From Hyphomicrobium nitrativorans NL23 (GTDB lineage: Bacteria; Pseudomonadota; Alphaproteobacteria; Rhizobiales; Hyphomicrobiaceae), in contig NC_022997.1 in the NCBI RefSeq assembly GCF_000503895.1, positions 372,001-436,000 on the forward strand: a DNA stretch of 64,000 nucleotides, given 5' to 3'. A program made the translations under genes and the position numbers. Within the stretch, counting starts at the first letter, position 1. Every line of letters starts with the position of its first letter. The notes under the pieces are model-generated. The model was not told the origin of the DNA and searched no databases. It saw only the letters and a program-made list of their open reading frames with translations. Positions 46,895 through 56,746 of the stretch are shown in pieces.

Positions 46895-46959
46895 TGTTTC
46901 ACGTGAATCCTTTTTTGCCTCCGTGCTTCCGCGCGGCGTTTCATGTTTCACGTGAATCA
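46895..46959. other. parS: Pair of parS-like sites
   Basis: TGTTTCACGTGAATCC at 46895-46910 and TGTTTCACGTGAATCA at 46944-46959, 49 bp apart, in the gap between the uncharacterised gene and a lipoprotein gene. They match the 46065-46164 sites at nearly every position, including the asymmetric AATC right arm. Confidence 0.78.
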
Positions 46960-46970
46960 CTTGGGGCCAG

Positions 46971-47405
46971 TCAATAGCTGACGAGGCTTGTGGACATCCC
47001 GGCGCTGGTGCCGAGGGTGCTTGGTGTCGTGGGGGCAAGAGGAAGGGCCGCTGTGCTTGCCGAGTTGCCCGGATTGCAGCGGTTTCCGGCAAGGGATGCG
47101 AGATAGGCATTCCGTTGCGAGAACGCCTGCGATTCCTTGCCGGCTGCGTTCTGGAAATCGAGGGCAAGCCAAGCGGGCCAGATCACGAAGCCAGCCGCAC
47201 CGGCCACGACGTTCTGGCCGAGCTTCAGACTTTCTTCGGTGGCGAGGGTCGATATTCGCGCGCTGTTGCGGTGGGTTTCGGCTTGGATTGCTTCGCAGTT
47301 CAGAGCCTGGTCCGACGCCAGGACGAGGGGCGGCAAGTGCGGCGCGCGCCCGGCGCACGCTCCGAGCATGAGTGCGAGACCAACGCCACCAGCCAATCTC
47401 AGCAT
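46971..47405 (-). CDS. Small putative lipoprotein
   Basis: A 144-residue protein with a lipoprotein signal peptide: basic start, hydrophobic core and the lipobox LMLGACAG, giving lipidation at about Cys17. The mature part has two more cysteines (one near residue 37, one near 110), a hydrophobic segment (VVAGAAGFVIWPAWLALDF) and a Ser/Thr/Pro-rich end. Function unknown. It is the only minus-strand gene between mnmE and coaA. Confidence 0.72.
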   Translation of the reverse strand: MLRLAGGVGLALMLGACAGRAPHLPPLVLASDQALNCEAIQAETHRNSARISTLATEESLKLGQNVVAGAAGFVIWPAWLALDFQNAAGKESQAFSQRNAYLASLAGNRCNPGNSASTAALPLAPTTPSTLGTSAGMSTSLVSY

Positions 47406-47634
47406 TCCGCATCTCCCGACTGAGCACGCGGGAATGCTCGCGAGGAATTGGGGTGTCCGTATGCGTTACATCTGCGTTTCCACACGTTTTCTCGATGCCA
47501 GTGCCAGTTTCTACGCCGCCTCAAGTGAGTTCCGGTGAGTTCAAGTCCGTCTCAGTCCGTGCTCATCCGCGCTTTGACCCCCGGAAAGGCCTCCTGTATC
47601 TCTCGCGCTGAATAGAGCAGCGAGCCAACAGCGG

Positions 47635-49509
47635 ATGAGCGCAAAGATCTTCGATGTGATCGTGGTGGGCGGCGGACATGCAGGTGTCGAAGCTGCTGCC
47701 GCGGCTGCGCGCATGGGCGCCAAAACTGCGCTGATTACGCATCGCTTCGACACGATTGGCGCCATGTCGTGCAATCCGGCCATCGGCGGGCTCGGCAAGG
47801 GCCATCTCGTGCGCGAGATCGATGCGCTGGACGGCCTCATGGGCCGCGTGGCGGATGCCGCCGGCATTCAGTTTCGGCTGCTCAACCGCTCGAAGGGTCC
47901 GGCCGTGCAAGGGCCGCGCGCGCAGGCGGATCGCGCGCTCTACAAGGCCGCGATGCAAGAGGCTATTTGCGAGACTGCGGGCCTCACGGTTCTGGAAGGT
48001 GCGGTCGAAGACCTGATCGTGGTCGACGACGAGGTGCAGGGCGTGACCACGCAGGCCGGTGACGAAATCCGGGCCGGAGCCGTCGTCTTGACGACTGGAA
48101 CATTTCTCAATGGTCTCATCCACTTAGGAAATTCTGTTATTCCCGCGGGTCGGGTCGGTGAAGCGCCTGCTTTGAAGCTCTCCGAGCGGCTGTACGGCCT
48201 CGGTCTTCGCATGGGGCGGCTCAAGACGGGGACGCCCGCACGGCTCGCGCGCAGCTCCATCGATTGGGATGCGCTGGAACAGCAAGAGGCCGACGCCGAG
48301 CCGGTGCCGTTTTCCTTCCTGACCGAGAAAATCACCAATCCTCAGGTGACGTGCGCGATTACGGCGACGACGGAGAAGACGCACGCGATCATTCGCGCCA
48401 ATCTCGAACGCTCGCCGATGTATTCGGGCCAGATCGCCTCGCGCGGGCCGCGCTATTGCCCGTCCATTGAGGACAAGGTGGTGCGCTTTGCGGACCGCAG
48501 CGCGCACCAGGTCTTTCTGGAGCCGGAAGGTCTCGACAGCGACACTGTCTATCCGAACGGCGTCTCGACCTCGTTACCAGCCGATGTGCAAGAGGCTTTT
48601 CTCAAGACTTTACCTGGGCTTGAGCGCGTTCAGATCACACAGCATGGCTACGCCATCGAGTACGATTACGTGGATCCGCGCGAGCTTTTGCCCACGCTTG
48701 AGACGAAGCGGCTTCGGCGGCTTTTCCTCGCCGGGCAGATCAACGGCACCACGGGATACGAGGAAGCCGGCGCGCAGGGCCTCGCCGCGGGCCTCAATGC
48801 GGCGCTAAAGGCTGCTGGCGGGGGCAAAACCTTCGTGGTTTCGCGGGCGGACGCCTATCTTGGCGTCATGATCGACGATCTCGTCACGCGGGGGGTCACG
48901 GAACCCTATCGGATGTTTACGTCGCGGGCCGAATTTCGCTTGAGATTGCGGGCAGATAACGCCGATCAGCGCATGACGCAAAAAGGCGTCGATTTGGGGT
49001 GTGTGGACACGGTTCGTTCTTTTTCATTTCGTAATAAAAACAATGAATTAGAGCGTATAGCTAAGATGTTTTCTAATTTTTCTGTTTCTCCGCGTGAAGC
49101 GGAACGAAACGGAATCGAACTTAACAGGGACGGGCGGCGTCGAACTGCGTTCGAACTTCTCTCTTATCCCGATATGACTTTGCGGCGTCTGGCTCAGATT
49201 TGGCCTGAGCTTTCCGGGATCGATCCCACGATTGCGGCTCAGGTCGAGGTCGATGCCCGCTATGCGGCGTACGTGGAGCGTCAGGATGCCGATGTCGCAG
49301 CGCTTCGGAAGGACGAGGCCATTTCGATCCCGGCGGCGTTCGATTATGCGGCTTTGCCGAACCTTCGGGCCGAACTCCGCGAAAAGCTGATCGCGCAGCG
49401 GCCGGCGACGCTGGCCCAGGCCGGGCGGATCGAAGGCATGACGCCGGCCGCGCTGATGCAGCTTCTGGCGGCTGTGAAGAAGCATTCCACGCGGAAATTG
49501 GCCTCATGA
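47635..49509 (+). CDS. mnmG: tRNA uridine-5-carboxymethylaminomethyl modification enzyme MnmG (GidA)
   Basis: A 624-residue FAD protein partnering MnmE. The FAD fold is [21 protein letters not shown], followed by [22 protein letters not shown] and the [11 protein letters not shown] and [16 protein letters not shown] blocks. Length is standard. Bases about 49014-49094 (residues about 460-487) are unusually AT-rich and use codons rare in the neighbours (TTA, ATA, AAT), yet keep the frame. The 229-bp leader 47406-47634 shows no further gene. Confidence 0.96.
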   Translation: MSAKIFDVIVVGGGHAGVEAAAAAARMGAKTALITHRFDTIGAMSCNPAIGGLGKGHLVREIDALDGLMGRVADAAGIQFRLLNRSKGPAVQGPRAQADRALYKAAMQEAICETAGLTVLEGAVEDLIVVDDEVQGVTTQAGDEIRAGAVVLTTGTFLNGLIHLGNSVIPAGRVGEAPALKLSERLYGLGLRMGRLKTGTPARLARSSIDWDALEQQEADAEPVPFSFLTEKITNPQVTCAITATTEKTHAIIRANLERSPMYSGQIASRGPRYCPSIEDKVVRFADRSAHQVFLEPEGLDSDTVYPNGVSTSLPADVQEAFLKTLPGLERVQITQHGYAIEYDYVDPRELLPTLETKRLRRLFLAGQINGTTGYEEAGAQGLAAGLNAALKAAGGGKTFVVSRADAYLGVMIDDLVTRGVTEPYRMFTSRAEFRLRLRADNADQRMTQKGVDLGCVDTVRSFSFRNKNNELERIAKMFSNFSVSPREAERNGIELNRDGRRRTAFELLSYPDMTLRRLAQIWPELSGIDPTIAAQVEVDARYAAYVERQDADVAALRKDEAISIPAAFDYAALPNLRAELREKLIAQRPATLAQAGRIEGMTPAALMQLLAAVKKHSTRKLAS

Positions 49510-50171
49510 GTGAGGACCGGCCGCGAATCCGTTCTGCTGAGGCGTTTCGCGAGGTCTTCGGGGTTTCACGTGAAACGGCCGATCGGCTGAAAGTGTATGA
49601 GGCGCTGCTCAGGACGTGGCAGCGGACGATAAATCTCGTTTCGCCCATGACCTTGGACGACGCCTGGCACCGGCATTTCGCGGATTCCGCCCAGCTTTTG
49701 AATTTTTCTCCGCCGGATGCGAAAAACTGGCTGGATTTCGGGTCCGGGGCCGGATTTCCGGGGCTCGTCCTGGCCATCTTGCTGGCAGAGCGGGCTCCCG
49801 AAGCCCACATGACCCTCGTCGAAAGCGATTCTCGGAAGGCCGCTTTTCTTCGCGAGGTGGCCCGCAAAACTGGCGCGGCTGTGGAGATTCGGGTCGAACG
49901 GATCGAAAATACCGCGACTCAGGCTAACTCTCGGATAAGAGATGCAATCACGGCGCGTGCGTTGGCGCCTCTTCCGAAGCTTCTGGGGCTCGTTCTGCCG
50001 TTTTTTTCTCCCCAGACCGTGGCTGTGTTCCCAAAAGGCCGCGAAGCGGAGGTAGAGGTCGGCGAGGCGAAACGGCGATTCGATTTCGATAGCCAACTCG
50101 TCCCAAGTCTGACGGACGCTGAGGCGCGTATTGTGATCGTCCGAAATTTGGCTGTTAAGACGGAGGGTTAG
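49506..50171 (+). CDS. rsmG: 16S rRNA (guanine-N7) methyltransferase RsmG (GidB)
   Basis: A 221-residue SAM-dependent methyltransferase for G527 of 16S rRNA. The SAM site is [20 protein letters not shown], preceded by TINLVSPMT and followed by [16 protein letters not shown]. The ATG overlaps the mnmG stop (ATGA). The codons for VSRET near residue 20 spell a perfect 14-bp parS-like palindrome. parA follows five bases later. Confidence 0.96.
   Translation: MSEDRPRIRSAEAFREVFGVSRETADRLKVYEALLRTWQRTINLVSPMTLDDAWHRHFADSAQLLNFSPPDAKNWLDFGSGAGFPGLVLAILLAERAPEAHMTLVESDSRKAAFLREVARKTGAAVEIRVERIENTATQANSRIRDAITARALAPLPKLLGLVLPFFSPQTVAVFPKGREAEVEVGEAKRRFDFDSQLVPSLTDAEARIVIVRNLAVKTEG
49563..49576. other. 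parS: Perfect parS-like palindrome inside rsmG
   Basis: GTTTCACGTGAAAC is a 14-bp perfect palindrome identical to the core of the consensus parS site. It lies 0.6 kb upstream of parA and within the coding sequence for Val-Ser-Arg-Glu-Thr. Confidence 0.82.
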
Positions 50172-50175
50172 CCCC

Positions 50176-51000
50176 GTGACAGGCCTAGGTTCGAAACTCA
50201 GAGTGCTTGCGATTGCCAACCAGAAGGGTGGCGTCGGCAAGACGACGACTGCGATTAATCTCGGCACGGCGTTGGCCGCGATTGGCGAGCGTGTGATTGT
50301 TATCGACCTCGACCCGCAGGGCAACGCCTCGACGGGGCTCGGAGTGCCGCCCGAAATGCGGGCCCGGACGTCTTATGACGCGGTGCGCGGCTCGGTCAGC
50401 CTGCTCGAAGCGGCGGCTCCGACGGCTATCCCTGGCCTTTTCGTCGTGCCGGCGAACTCCGATTTGGTCGGGCTCGAAGCCGATTTGTCGGGCGATCCGA
50501 GCCGGGCTTACAAGCTTCGGGACGCGGTTGCGGCGCTGGTTGCGCAATCTCAGTCTCGCCCGGCCGATGAGGCCTTTAAATACGTGCTGATCGACTGCCC
50601 GCCGTCTCTCAATATCCTGACGCTCAACGCGCTGGCCGCAGCAGATGCCGTGCTGGTGCCGGTTCAGTGCGAGTTTTTCGCTCTGGAAGGCATTTCGCAG
50701 CTTAAGGACACGATCGACCAGATCCGCGCTTCGCTCAACCCGAGCCTCGAAATCCAGGGCGTGGTGCTCACCATGCACGATGCGCGGACCACGCTGTCGC
50801 GCGAGGTCGCGGACGAGGTGCGGGCGTTTTTCGGGCCCAAGGTTTACCAGTCCGTCATTCCGCGGAACACGCGCGTCGCGGAGGCGCCGTCGCACGGCAA
50901 ACCGATCCTGCTTTACGATTACGATTGTGCGGGCAGCCAGGCGTACATCCGCCTGGCGACCGAAATCATCGAACGCGAACGTCAGACCAAAGCTGCGTAA
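50176..51000 (+). CDS. parA: Chromosome partitioning ATPase ParA
   Basis: A 274-residue deviant-Walker ATPase that moves ParB-parS complexes. The motif is ANQKGGVGKTTTAINLG, then VIDLDPQGNASTGLG and the Walker B region YVLIDCPPSLNILTLNA. The start is GTG, five bases after rsmG. The chromosomal ParA length and the absence of an N-terminal HTH indicate the housekeeping type rather than a plasmid ParA. Confidence 0.96.
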   Translation: MTGLGSKLRVLAIANQKGGVGKTTTAINLGTALAAIGERVIVIDLDPQGNASTGLGVPPEMRARTSYDAVRGSVSLLEAAAPTAIPGLFVVPANSDLVGLEADLSGDPSRAYKLRDAVAALVAQSQSRPADEAFKYVLIDCPPSLNILTLNALAAADAVLVPVQCEFFALEGISQLKDTIDQIRASLNPSLEIQGVVLTMHDARTTLSREVADEVRAFFGPKVYQSVIPRNTRVAEAPSHGKPILLYDYDCAGSQAYIRLATEIIERERQTKAA

Positions 51001-51022
51001 CCATCTCTGAACGAATAGAAAA

Positions 51023-51931
51023 ATGGGTATGTTCATGAACGCATCGCTGCCCAAGAACCGGCTTGGCCGTGGTCTCGCTTCTTTGATCGGGGACATCCCG
51101 CAGGGTCAGCCTCAGCCGCGCATTCCCGCCGAGGGCGAGCAGCGGTCCTTGCAGGTGGCGCAGCTTCGCGGCGGGCGCTTCAACCCGCGCAAGGAGTTCG
51201 CGGAGCCGGAGCTTTCGGAGCTGGCCGAATCCATCCGCACCAAGGGGCTTGTGCAACCCATCGTCGTGCGCCCGCATCCGGAAGACGCGCAGGCTTACGA
51301 GATCGTGGCTGGCGAACGGCGCTGGCGGGCGGCGCAGAAAGCCGGCTTGCACACGGTGCCGGTCATCGTCCGCGACCTTTCGGATCGCGAGGTGCTCGAA
51401 CTCGCGATCATCGAGAACGTGCAGCGTGCCGACCTCAACGCCATCGAAGAAGCGGGCGGATACAAGGAGCTGATCGAGCGCTTCGACTACAGCCAGGAGC
51501 AGGTTTCCGAGATCATCGGAAAGAGTCGAAGTCACGTCGCCAACACTCTGAGATTGCTGAAGCTTCCGGATTCGATCCAAGCCTATGTTCTGGACGGGCG
51601 ACTGACCGCCGGGCACGCGCGTGCGCTTGTCGGCCGGGCAGACGCCGAGGCGCTCGCGAAGCACATTGTGGAGCAGAACCTCAACGTGCGGGAGGCGGAG
51701 GCGCTGGCGCAGGCCGGGCCGATCGGCCAGCCCGGGTCTACGGGTGCGCGCACGGCGCGCGAAAAGGACGCCGACACGAAGGCGTTCGAGAAGGAGCTTG
51801 CGGATACGCTGGGGCTCAAAGTCGAGGTGAAGCGGGGGTCCGGCGAGAGCGGGAACCTCGTGATCAAGTACGGGAACTTCGACCAGCTCGATTATATCCG
51901 TTTGCGTCTGGTCGGGACGTCCGGCGGCTGA
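51023..51931 (+). CDS. parB: Chromosome partitioning protein ParB
   Basis: A 302-residue CTP-dependent clamp that loads at parS. The N-terminus has the ParA-stimulating motif NRLGRGLASLIGD, the CTP-binding domain has VAGERRWRAAQKAG, the HTH is VSEIIGKSRSHVANTLRLLKLP, and a C-terminal dimerisation domain ends the protein. A second in-frame ATG at 51035 is an alternative start. It is 22 bp after parA; its expected sites are those listed at 43.7-49.6 kb. Confidence 0.96.
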   Translation: MGMFMNASLPKNRLGRGLASLIGDIPQGQPQPRIPAEGEQRSLQVAQLRGGRFNPRKEFAEPELSELAESIRTKGLVQPIVVRPHPEDAQAYEIVAGERRWRAAQKAGLHTVPVIVRDLSDREVLELAIIENVQRADLNAIEEAGGYKELIERFDYSQEQVSEIIGKSRSHVANTLRLLKLPDSIQAYVLDGRLTAGHARALVGRADAEALAKHIVEQNLNVREAEALAQAGPIGQPGSTGARTAREKDADTKAFEKELADTLGLKVEVKRGSGESGNLVIKYGNFDQLDYIRLRLVGTSGG

Positions 51932-52096
51932 TCGGTGCGCCCGTTAAGGGCTTAACAGCGCGAGTGCTGGACACTGGCCGCCTTGGCGCTTATGGCACGA
52001 GTGTCTTTCTACCGGCCGCGGGGTGTTGTCCGCTCGCGGCGGACGTCCTTATCGGGGGCGTAAGGCACGTGCCATACGATCTCGAAAGTCGGTCTA

Positions 52097-52429
52097 ATGA
52101 CTAGCGACGTTCTCTTTCGCTTGGCGGAGACGATCCGGGCCAGGCGCGCGGAAGCTTCCGATCGCTCCTACACGCGCCAGCTTCTCGACGGCGGGCCTGA
52201 GCGCTGTGCCAAGAAGCTCGGCGAGGAAGCCGTCGAAACCGTGATCGCGGGCGTGCACCAAAGCGACGATGCCCTGCGTGCGGAAGCGGCCGATCTCCTT
52301 TATCATCTCCTGGTTCTGCTCGAAGTGCGGGGCATTGCGCTCGACGACGTGTTCGCCGTACTCGAAGGCCGCACGGCACAGTCGGGACTCGCGGAAAAAG
52401 CATCTCGCGATGCAAAGGGAGAAGCCTAG
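52097..52429 (+). CDS. hisE: Phosphoribosyl-ATP pyrophosphatase
   Basis: A 110-residue all-helical MazG-like enzyme for the second step of histidine synthesis. The metal-binding block [16 protein letters not shown], then [14 protein letters not shown], is diagnostic. In many alphaproteobacteria hisE ends a hisBHAFE run next to coaA; here only hisE and coaA remain together, and the gene upstream is parB 165 bp away. Confidence 0.93.
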   Translation: MTSDVLFRLAETIRARRAEASDRSYTRQLLDGGPERCAKKLGEEAVETVIAGVHQSDDALRAEAADLLYHLLVLLEVRGIALDDVFAVLEGRTAQSGLAEKASRDAKGEA

Positions 52430-52445
52430 GCTTCCGGTGTGCCCC

Positions 52446-53459
52446 ATGACCAAGATGGCCGAAGCGCCGAAGGCGGCCCGGAACCCGTTCTGTACCGAGT
52501 TGATCGGGGCACAGGCACCGGAGCTTCAGTTCTCGCCGTATCGCGTTTTTACGCGTGAGCAGTGGGCCCGGCTGCGCGCCGACACGCCGATGACGCTCGA
52601 AGCCGACGAGCTCGAAGAGCTGTCGGGCCTCCTGGACGAGCTTTCCGTCGAAGAGGTCGAGACGATCTACCTTCCTCTTTCGAGGTTGCTCAATCTCTAC
52701 GTGGCGGCTGCGCAGAAGCTGCATTCGGTGACCTCGACGTTTCTCGGGCGCACCGATTGCCGCGTGCCCTTCATTATCGGTGTGGCCGGGTCGGTTGCAG
52801 TCGGCAAGAGTACGACGGCGCGCGTCTTGAAGGCGTTGCTTGCGCGCTGGCCGGATCATCCCAAGGTCGATCTCGTCACGACGGACGGCTTCCTGCTTCC
52901 AAACAGGGAGCTTGACGCGCGCGGGCTGATGGATCGCAAGGGCTTTCCGGAGAGCTTCGATACCGCGCGGCTGATCAACTTCCTGGCGGATGTCAAAAGC
53001 GGGAAGGGCGAGCTTGAAGCGCCGGTCTATTCACACTTTCACTACGACATCATGGCGGGGCAGAGGACGCTGATCCAGCGGCCTGACATTCTCATCGTGG
53101 AAGGCCTCAATGTGCTGCAGCCGGCGACGTTCGAGCGCGGCAGTGTGTCGGAGCCATTCGTTTCGGACTTCATCGACTTTTCGATTTTCATCGACGCAGA
53201 TCCAGAGCTTATCCAGACGTGGTACGTGGAGCGCTTCATGCGGCTCCGGAGCACCGCGTTCCGCGACCCGGCGGCATTCTTCCATCGCTACGTGACGTTG
53301 ACGCATGACAACGCAGTGGCGCGCGCCCTCGACATCTGGCGCAACATCAACCTCAAGAATCTGGTCGAGAATATTCTTCCGACGCGGCCCCGCGCGCGGC
53401 TCATCCTGCGCAAGGGCGAGGACCACAGAGTGAGCACGGTGGCGCTGCGCAAGGTGTGA
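52446..53459 (+). CDS. coaA: Pantothenate kinase type I
   Basis: A 337-residue P-loop kinase for the first, regulated step of CoA synthesis. The P-loop is [16 protein letters not shown], followed by [17 protein letters not shown] and the pantothenate-site block [10 protein letters not shown]. The start at 52446 lies 16 bp after hisE. An internal ATG at 52455 is equally plausible. Together with coaE at 34.9 kb, two CoA genes flank the origin. Confidence 0.95.
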   Translation: MTKMAEAPKAARNPFCTELIGAQAPELQFSPYRVFTREQWARLRADTPMTLEADELEELSGLLDELSVEEVETIYLPLSRLLNLYVAAAQKLHSVTSTFLGRTDCRVPFIIGVAGSVAVGKSTTARVLKALLARWPDHPKVDLVTTDGFLLPNRELDARGLMDRKGFPESFDTARLINFLADVKSGKGELEAPVYSHFHYDIMAGQRTLIQRPDILIVEGLNVLQPATFERGSVSEPFVSDFIDFSIFIDADPELIQTWYVERFMRLRSTAFRDPAAFFHRYVTLTHDNAVARALDIWRNINLKNLVENILPTRPRARLILRKGEDHRVSTVALRKV

Positions 53460-53681
53460 GGGGCGTGCGCGAATCGGTCGGCCGACTGAGTGTGCAGTGC
53501 GGCATAGTCGCCTTCCCTGGAGGAGGCGTGTCGGCAAATTCTGCAAAATGCGAAAATTTATTGCTTTTGAGGGGGCGACTTGGCAATTCCCGACCTAAAT
53601 CGGGAATTATTCCCTCTAGACATGCTGCGGCGCGGCAACGAGATATGGAAGTATTCCATGCTGCTTCATAAGGAGGAAAAC

Positions 53682-53942
53682 ATGAAGCGTACGTTCGCTA
53701 TCGCCGCTGCTGTGATGATGGCTTTCGGTTCGTCCGTTGCGATGGCTGACGACGAGCCGTCGGCGGATGAGATCGAGAAGATCAAGGCGGCTGTTGCCGA
53801 GTGGGGCTGCGAGGGCGGCACCTACGAGAAGGAATCCGAGGGTACGGGCGTGTTCGAGGCCGAGGACGTGAAGTGCAAGGCCGGTCAGTACGACTTCCGC
53901 CTGACGAAGGACTTCAAGGTCTTCGCGATCATCGCGGACTAA
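53682..53942 (+). CDS. Small secreted PepSY-like protein
   Basis: An 86-residue protein with a clean signal peptide (MKRTFAIAAAVMMAFGSSVAMA) and a mature part of about 64 residues. The mature part resembles a single PepSY-type domain in pattern (DEIEKIKAAVAEWGCEGGTYE, then DFRLTKDFKVFAI) and has two cysteines that could pair. Function unknown. It has a very strong ribosome site (AAGGAGGAAAAC) and its own terminator, so it is probably well expressed. Confidence 0.75.
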   Translation: MKRTFAIAAAVMMAFGSSVAMADDEPSADEIEKIKAAVAEWGCEGGTYEKESEGTGVFEAEDVKCKAGQYDFRLTKDFKVFAIIAD

Positions 53943-53972
53943 GCTTCGTCTCTTACGGCGAACAAAGAAAGA

Positions 53973-54009
53973 AGCGGCCCTCTTTGGCGGGAGGGCCGCT
54001 TTTTTTGTT
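53973..54009 (+). terminator. Rho-independent terminator
   Basis: A perfect 10-bp stem (AGCGGCCCTC / GAGGGCCGCT) with an 8-nt loop and a T7 run, 30 bp after the small secreted protein gene. Confidence 0.93.
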
Positions 54010-54011
54010 TA

Positions 54012-54235
54012 CGTATGCAAGTTGCGAGAAGCTTCGGACAAGAGGCCGGGCGCGAGTGGACGGCCGCGGCAGTTGCCGCGGGGGCGCGGTCGCGCCCCGA
54101 GCGCCGACGCGCTGTTTTCGTGCCGTACGCAAGCTGAGGGAAGCATCGGATAAGCAGCGTGCCGGTATGTGGAGGGCCGCGGCACTTGCCGCGGGTCGCC
54201 TTGCTCCCGGGCGCTGCCGCGCCGGTTTTTTGAGC
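54012..54235. repeat. Tandem 112-bp structured repeats, locus B (2 units)
   Basis: Unit 1 is 54012-54123 and unit 2 is 54124-54235, beginning CGTATGCAAG and CGTACGCAAG. Both hold the GCCGCGGC...GCCGCGG hairpin. Unit 1 then has GGGCGCGGTCGCGCCC as in A2, while unit 2 has GGGTCGCCTTGCTCCC as in A1, so two subtypes alternate. Confidence 0.85.
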
Positions 54236-54257
54236 CTGTGCTCCCCACAAGCGGGAG

Positions 54258-55373
54258 TTAGGCGACCAGCGTTTCGAGCTTCTTGACGATGGCGGCGCCC
54301 ATCTCGCTGGTGCCGACCTCCGTCATGCCGGGCTGCATGATGTCGCCCGTGCGCAGGCCGTCGGCGAGGACGCCGGCGATGGCGTTGTCGATGAGATCGG
54401 CTTGTTCGCTCATTCCGCACGAGTAGCGCAGCGCCATGCCGAAGCTTGCGATCGTTGCGATGGGATTGGCGAGACCTTTGCCCGCGATGTCGGGGGCGGA
54501 CCCGTGTACGGGCTCGTAGAGCGCCATGCGCTTGCCGGTCTTTTCGTCGGCGGCGCCAAGGGACGCCGACGGCAACATGCCGAGCGAGCCCGTGGCCATT
54601 GCTGCTTCGTCGGAGAGCACGTCACCGAACAGATTGTCGGTGACGATAACGTCGAACTGTTTCGGATTGCGCACGAGCTGCATGGCGCAGTTGTCGGCGA
54701 GGATGTGGTGAAGCTCGACGTCGGGCGCGTAGGTCTTGTGCGTCTCGGTGACGACCTCCTTCCAGAGCACGCCGGTTTTCATGACGTTGTGCTTCTCGGC
54801 GGAATGGACCTTGTTGCCGCGCTTGCGGGCAAGATCGAACGCGACCTTGGCGATGCGGGCGATCTCGCGTGTGGTGTAGAGCTGCGTGTCGACGGCGCGC
54901 TTGCCTCCGTCTTCCAGCGTCACGATCTCCTTCGGTTCTCCGAAGTAGACGCCGCCGGTCAGCTCGCGCACGATCATGATGTCGAGGCCTTCGACCAGCT
55001 CGCGCTTCAGCGACGAGGCGTCGGCGAGCGCAGGGTAGCAGATGGCCGGGCGAAGGTTGGCGAAAAGGTCCAGATCCTTGCGCAGGCGAAGCAGGCCGGC
55101 TTCGGGGCGCTGGGCATAGGGCGCGTCCGCCCACTTCGGGCCGCCGACGGCGCCGAAGATGACCGCGTCCGCCGCCTTGGCCGTAGCGACGCAGGCATCT
55201 GTCACCGCAACCCCGTGCGCGTCGTAGGCCGCGCCGCCCACAAGATCGCTTTCCGTTTCGAACGAATGGCCGCCGCCCTGAGCGTTGAAGAAGGCGATGA
55301 TGCGTTCGACCTCGGTCATCGTTTCGAGGCCGATGCCGTCGCCGGGAAGCAGGAGCAGCTTGTGCGTGGTCAT
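54258..55373 (-). CDS. leuB: 3-isopropylmalate dehydrogenase
   Basis: A 371-residue NAD-dependent enzyme of leucine synthesis. The N-terminal [16 protein letters not shown], the substrate-binding arginines in [29 protein letters not shown], and the metal-site [16 protein letters not shown] are all present, with [14 protein letters not shown] for NAD. The leuCD genes are not nearby. The start at 55373 fits family length. Confidence 0.96.
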   Translation of the reverse strand: MTTHKLLLLPGDGIGLETMTEVERIIAFFNAQGGGHSFETESDLVGGAAYDAHGVAVTDACVATAKAADAVIFGAVGGPKWADAPYAQRPEAGLLRLRKDLDLFANLRPAICYPALADASSLKRELVEGLDIMIVRELTGGVYFGEPKEIVTLEDGGKRAVDTQLYTTREIARIAKVAFDLARKRGNKVHSAEKHNVMKTGVLWKEVVTETHKTYAPDVELHHILADNCAMQLVRNPKQFDVIVTDNLFGDVLSDEAAMATGSLGMLPSASLGAADEKTGKRMALYEPVHGSAPDIAGKGLANPIATIASFGMALRYSCGMSEQADLIDNAIAGVLADGLRTGDIMQPGMTEVGTSEMGAAIVKKLETLVA

Positions 55374-55476
55374 GTCGGGATGTCCGTTCGAGGAAGGAAA
55401 ATTCCGGGAGGTGGTAGCGCGCTGCGGGGCGGGCGGCAAGCGCGGGGCGCGGGCGGAGAGGGAGGCCGCGCCGTGG

Positions 55477-56070
55477 CTAGGCGATGAAGGGGAGCTGCAC
55501 GAGCAGGAAAAAGCCGTTCACCGTCATGGCCAAGCCTGCGGCCCCGACCAGCGTGCTCAGGACGATCAGCATCGTGCCGCTCGATATGATGGCGACGCCG
55601 GCGAGGACAATCGCGATTTGTAGGAGCGCCTCGCCCCAATCGAAGTAGGGATCGCGGCTGGCTGCGATGTCACGGGCGTCTTCGAGCGCTTTGCCGCGGT
55701 GGAAGAGTTCGTCGAGGCCTTCGTTGCTTTCGGGGTCTGAGGTGAGCTGCTTGTCCAGTGCCTGATAGGCTGCGATTTTGGTTTCTATCGCCGCGCGCAG
55801 CGGTTGCGTCACGGTGTCGGAGGCGAGCTGCAGCTCCAGCTCGTCCACCTGCAGGCGCAGGACATGACGGCGCATGTTCTTGGCCTGGAAGAAACCCCAG
55901 ACGTTGGTCGCTTCGATGTTGCTGTGGTTCGCTTCCTTGGCGGCGTTGGCGCCGCCCATCGCACAGATCGCAAGCGCGACGGCGAGCGCGCCGATGTAGA
56001 CGCCGATCCAGCGGTCGCGCGATCGCGCGCTGCCGTTGCCGGCGTCTTTCAGGCTGTCTTCAGATGCCAT
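55477..56070 (-). CDS. DUF4337-type membrane protein
   Basis: A 197-residue protein with an N-terminal transmembrane helix (residues about 22-44), a helical middle with [15 protein letters not shown], a pattern I associate with DUF4337, and two helices near the C-terminus ([39 protein letters not shown]). The function is not known. Its start overlaps the end of gpmA by 11 bases, so the two are probably co-transcribed. Confidence 0.77.
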   Translation of the reverse strand: MASEDSLKDAGNGSARSRDRWIGVYIGALAVALAICAMGGANAAKEANHSNIEATNVWGFFQAKNMRRHVLRLQVDELELQLASDTVTQPLRAAIETKIAAYQALDKQLTSDPESNEGLDELFHRGKALEDARDIAASRDPYFDWGEALLQIAIVLAGVAIISSGTMLIVLSTLVGAAGLAMTVNGFFLLVQLPFIA

Positions 56071-56704
56071 CGTCCCGGCCCTCCGAGCGGACGAGTTCGC
56101 GGTACTCCGCGACGTTGCCCAGCTCGTCGAGACGGTAGACTTGCGGTGCCGCTGTCGCCAGTTCGCGGTCCAGGATTTCTTGGCTGGAGAGCTGTTCGAG
56201 GGACATGATGAGTGCGCGCAGCGAATTGCCGTGCGCGGCGACGAGAACGTTCTTCCCGGCTGCGACGTGAGGCCAAATGTGCTCGCGGTAGTAGGGAACG
56301 ACGCGCTCGGCCGTGTCCTTCAGGCTTTCGCCGCCTGGGGGCGGCGTGTCGAAGCTGCGGCGCCATTCGAGCACCTGCTCTTCGCCCCAGCGATCGCGGG
56401 CCTGGTCCTTGTTGAGGCCGGACAGCTCGCCGTAGTCGCGTTCGTTGATCGCTGCGTCCTCGACGATCGGGGGCAGCTCGCCGCCGATCTCGCCCAGTAT
56501 GATATCGAGCGTGTGCTGCGCGCGCTTCAGCTTGCTGGTGAAGGCAATGTCGAACCGCAGACCTTCTGCCTTCAGAACGCGACCGGCCCAAACGGCTTCG
56601 ATCAGGCCTTTGTCCGTCAAGTCGGGGTTTCGGATCCCGGTGAAAATATTCTTCCTGTTCCACTCGCTCTCGCCATGGCGCACGAGCACGAGCGTGTTGG
56701 TCAT
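56060..56704 (-). CDS. gpmA: 2,3-bisphosphoglycerate-dependent phosphoglycerate mutase
   Basis: A 214-residue glycolytic enzyme. The phosphohistidine motif is [15 protein letters not shown] (RHG), and [29 protein letters not shown] and the second catalytic histidine in [12 protein letters not shown] follow. Slightly shorter than enterobacterial GpmA, as usual for alphaproteobacteria. It lies directly downstream of dapB on the same strand. Confidence 0.95.
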   Translation of the reverse strand: MTNTLVLVRHGESEWNRKNIFTGIRNPDLTDKGLIEAVWAGRVLKAEGLRFDIAFTSKLKRAQHTLDIILGEIGGELPPIVEDAAINERDYGELSGLNKDQARDRWGEEQVLEWRRSFDTPPPGGESLKDTAERVVPYYREHIWPHVAAGKNVLVAAHGNSLRALIMSLEQLSSQEILDRELATAAPQVYRLDELGNVAEYRELVRSEGRDDGI

Positions 56705-56746
56705 GGTGTCTGCCCGTCTGGTTCTTTCAAGCGTCGACATCGCTGC

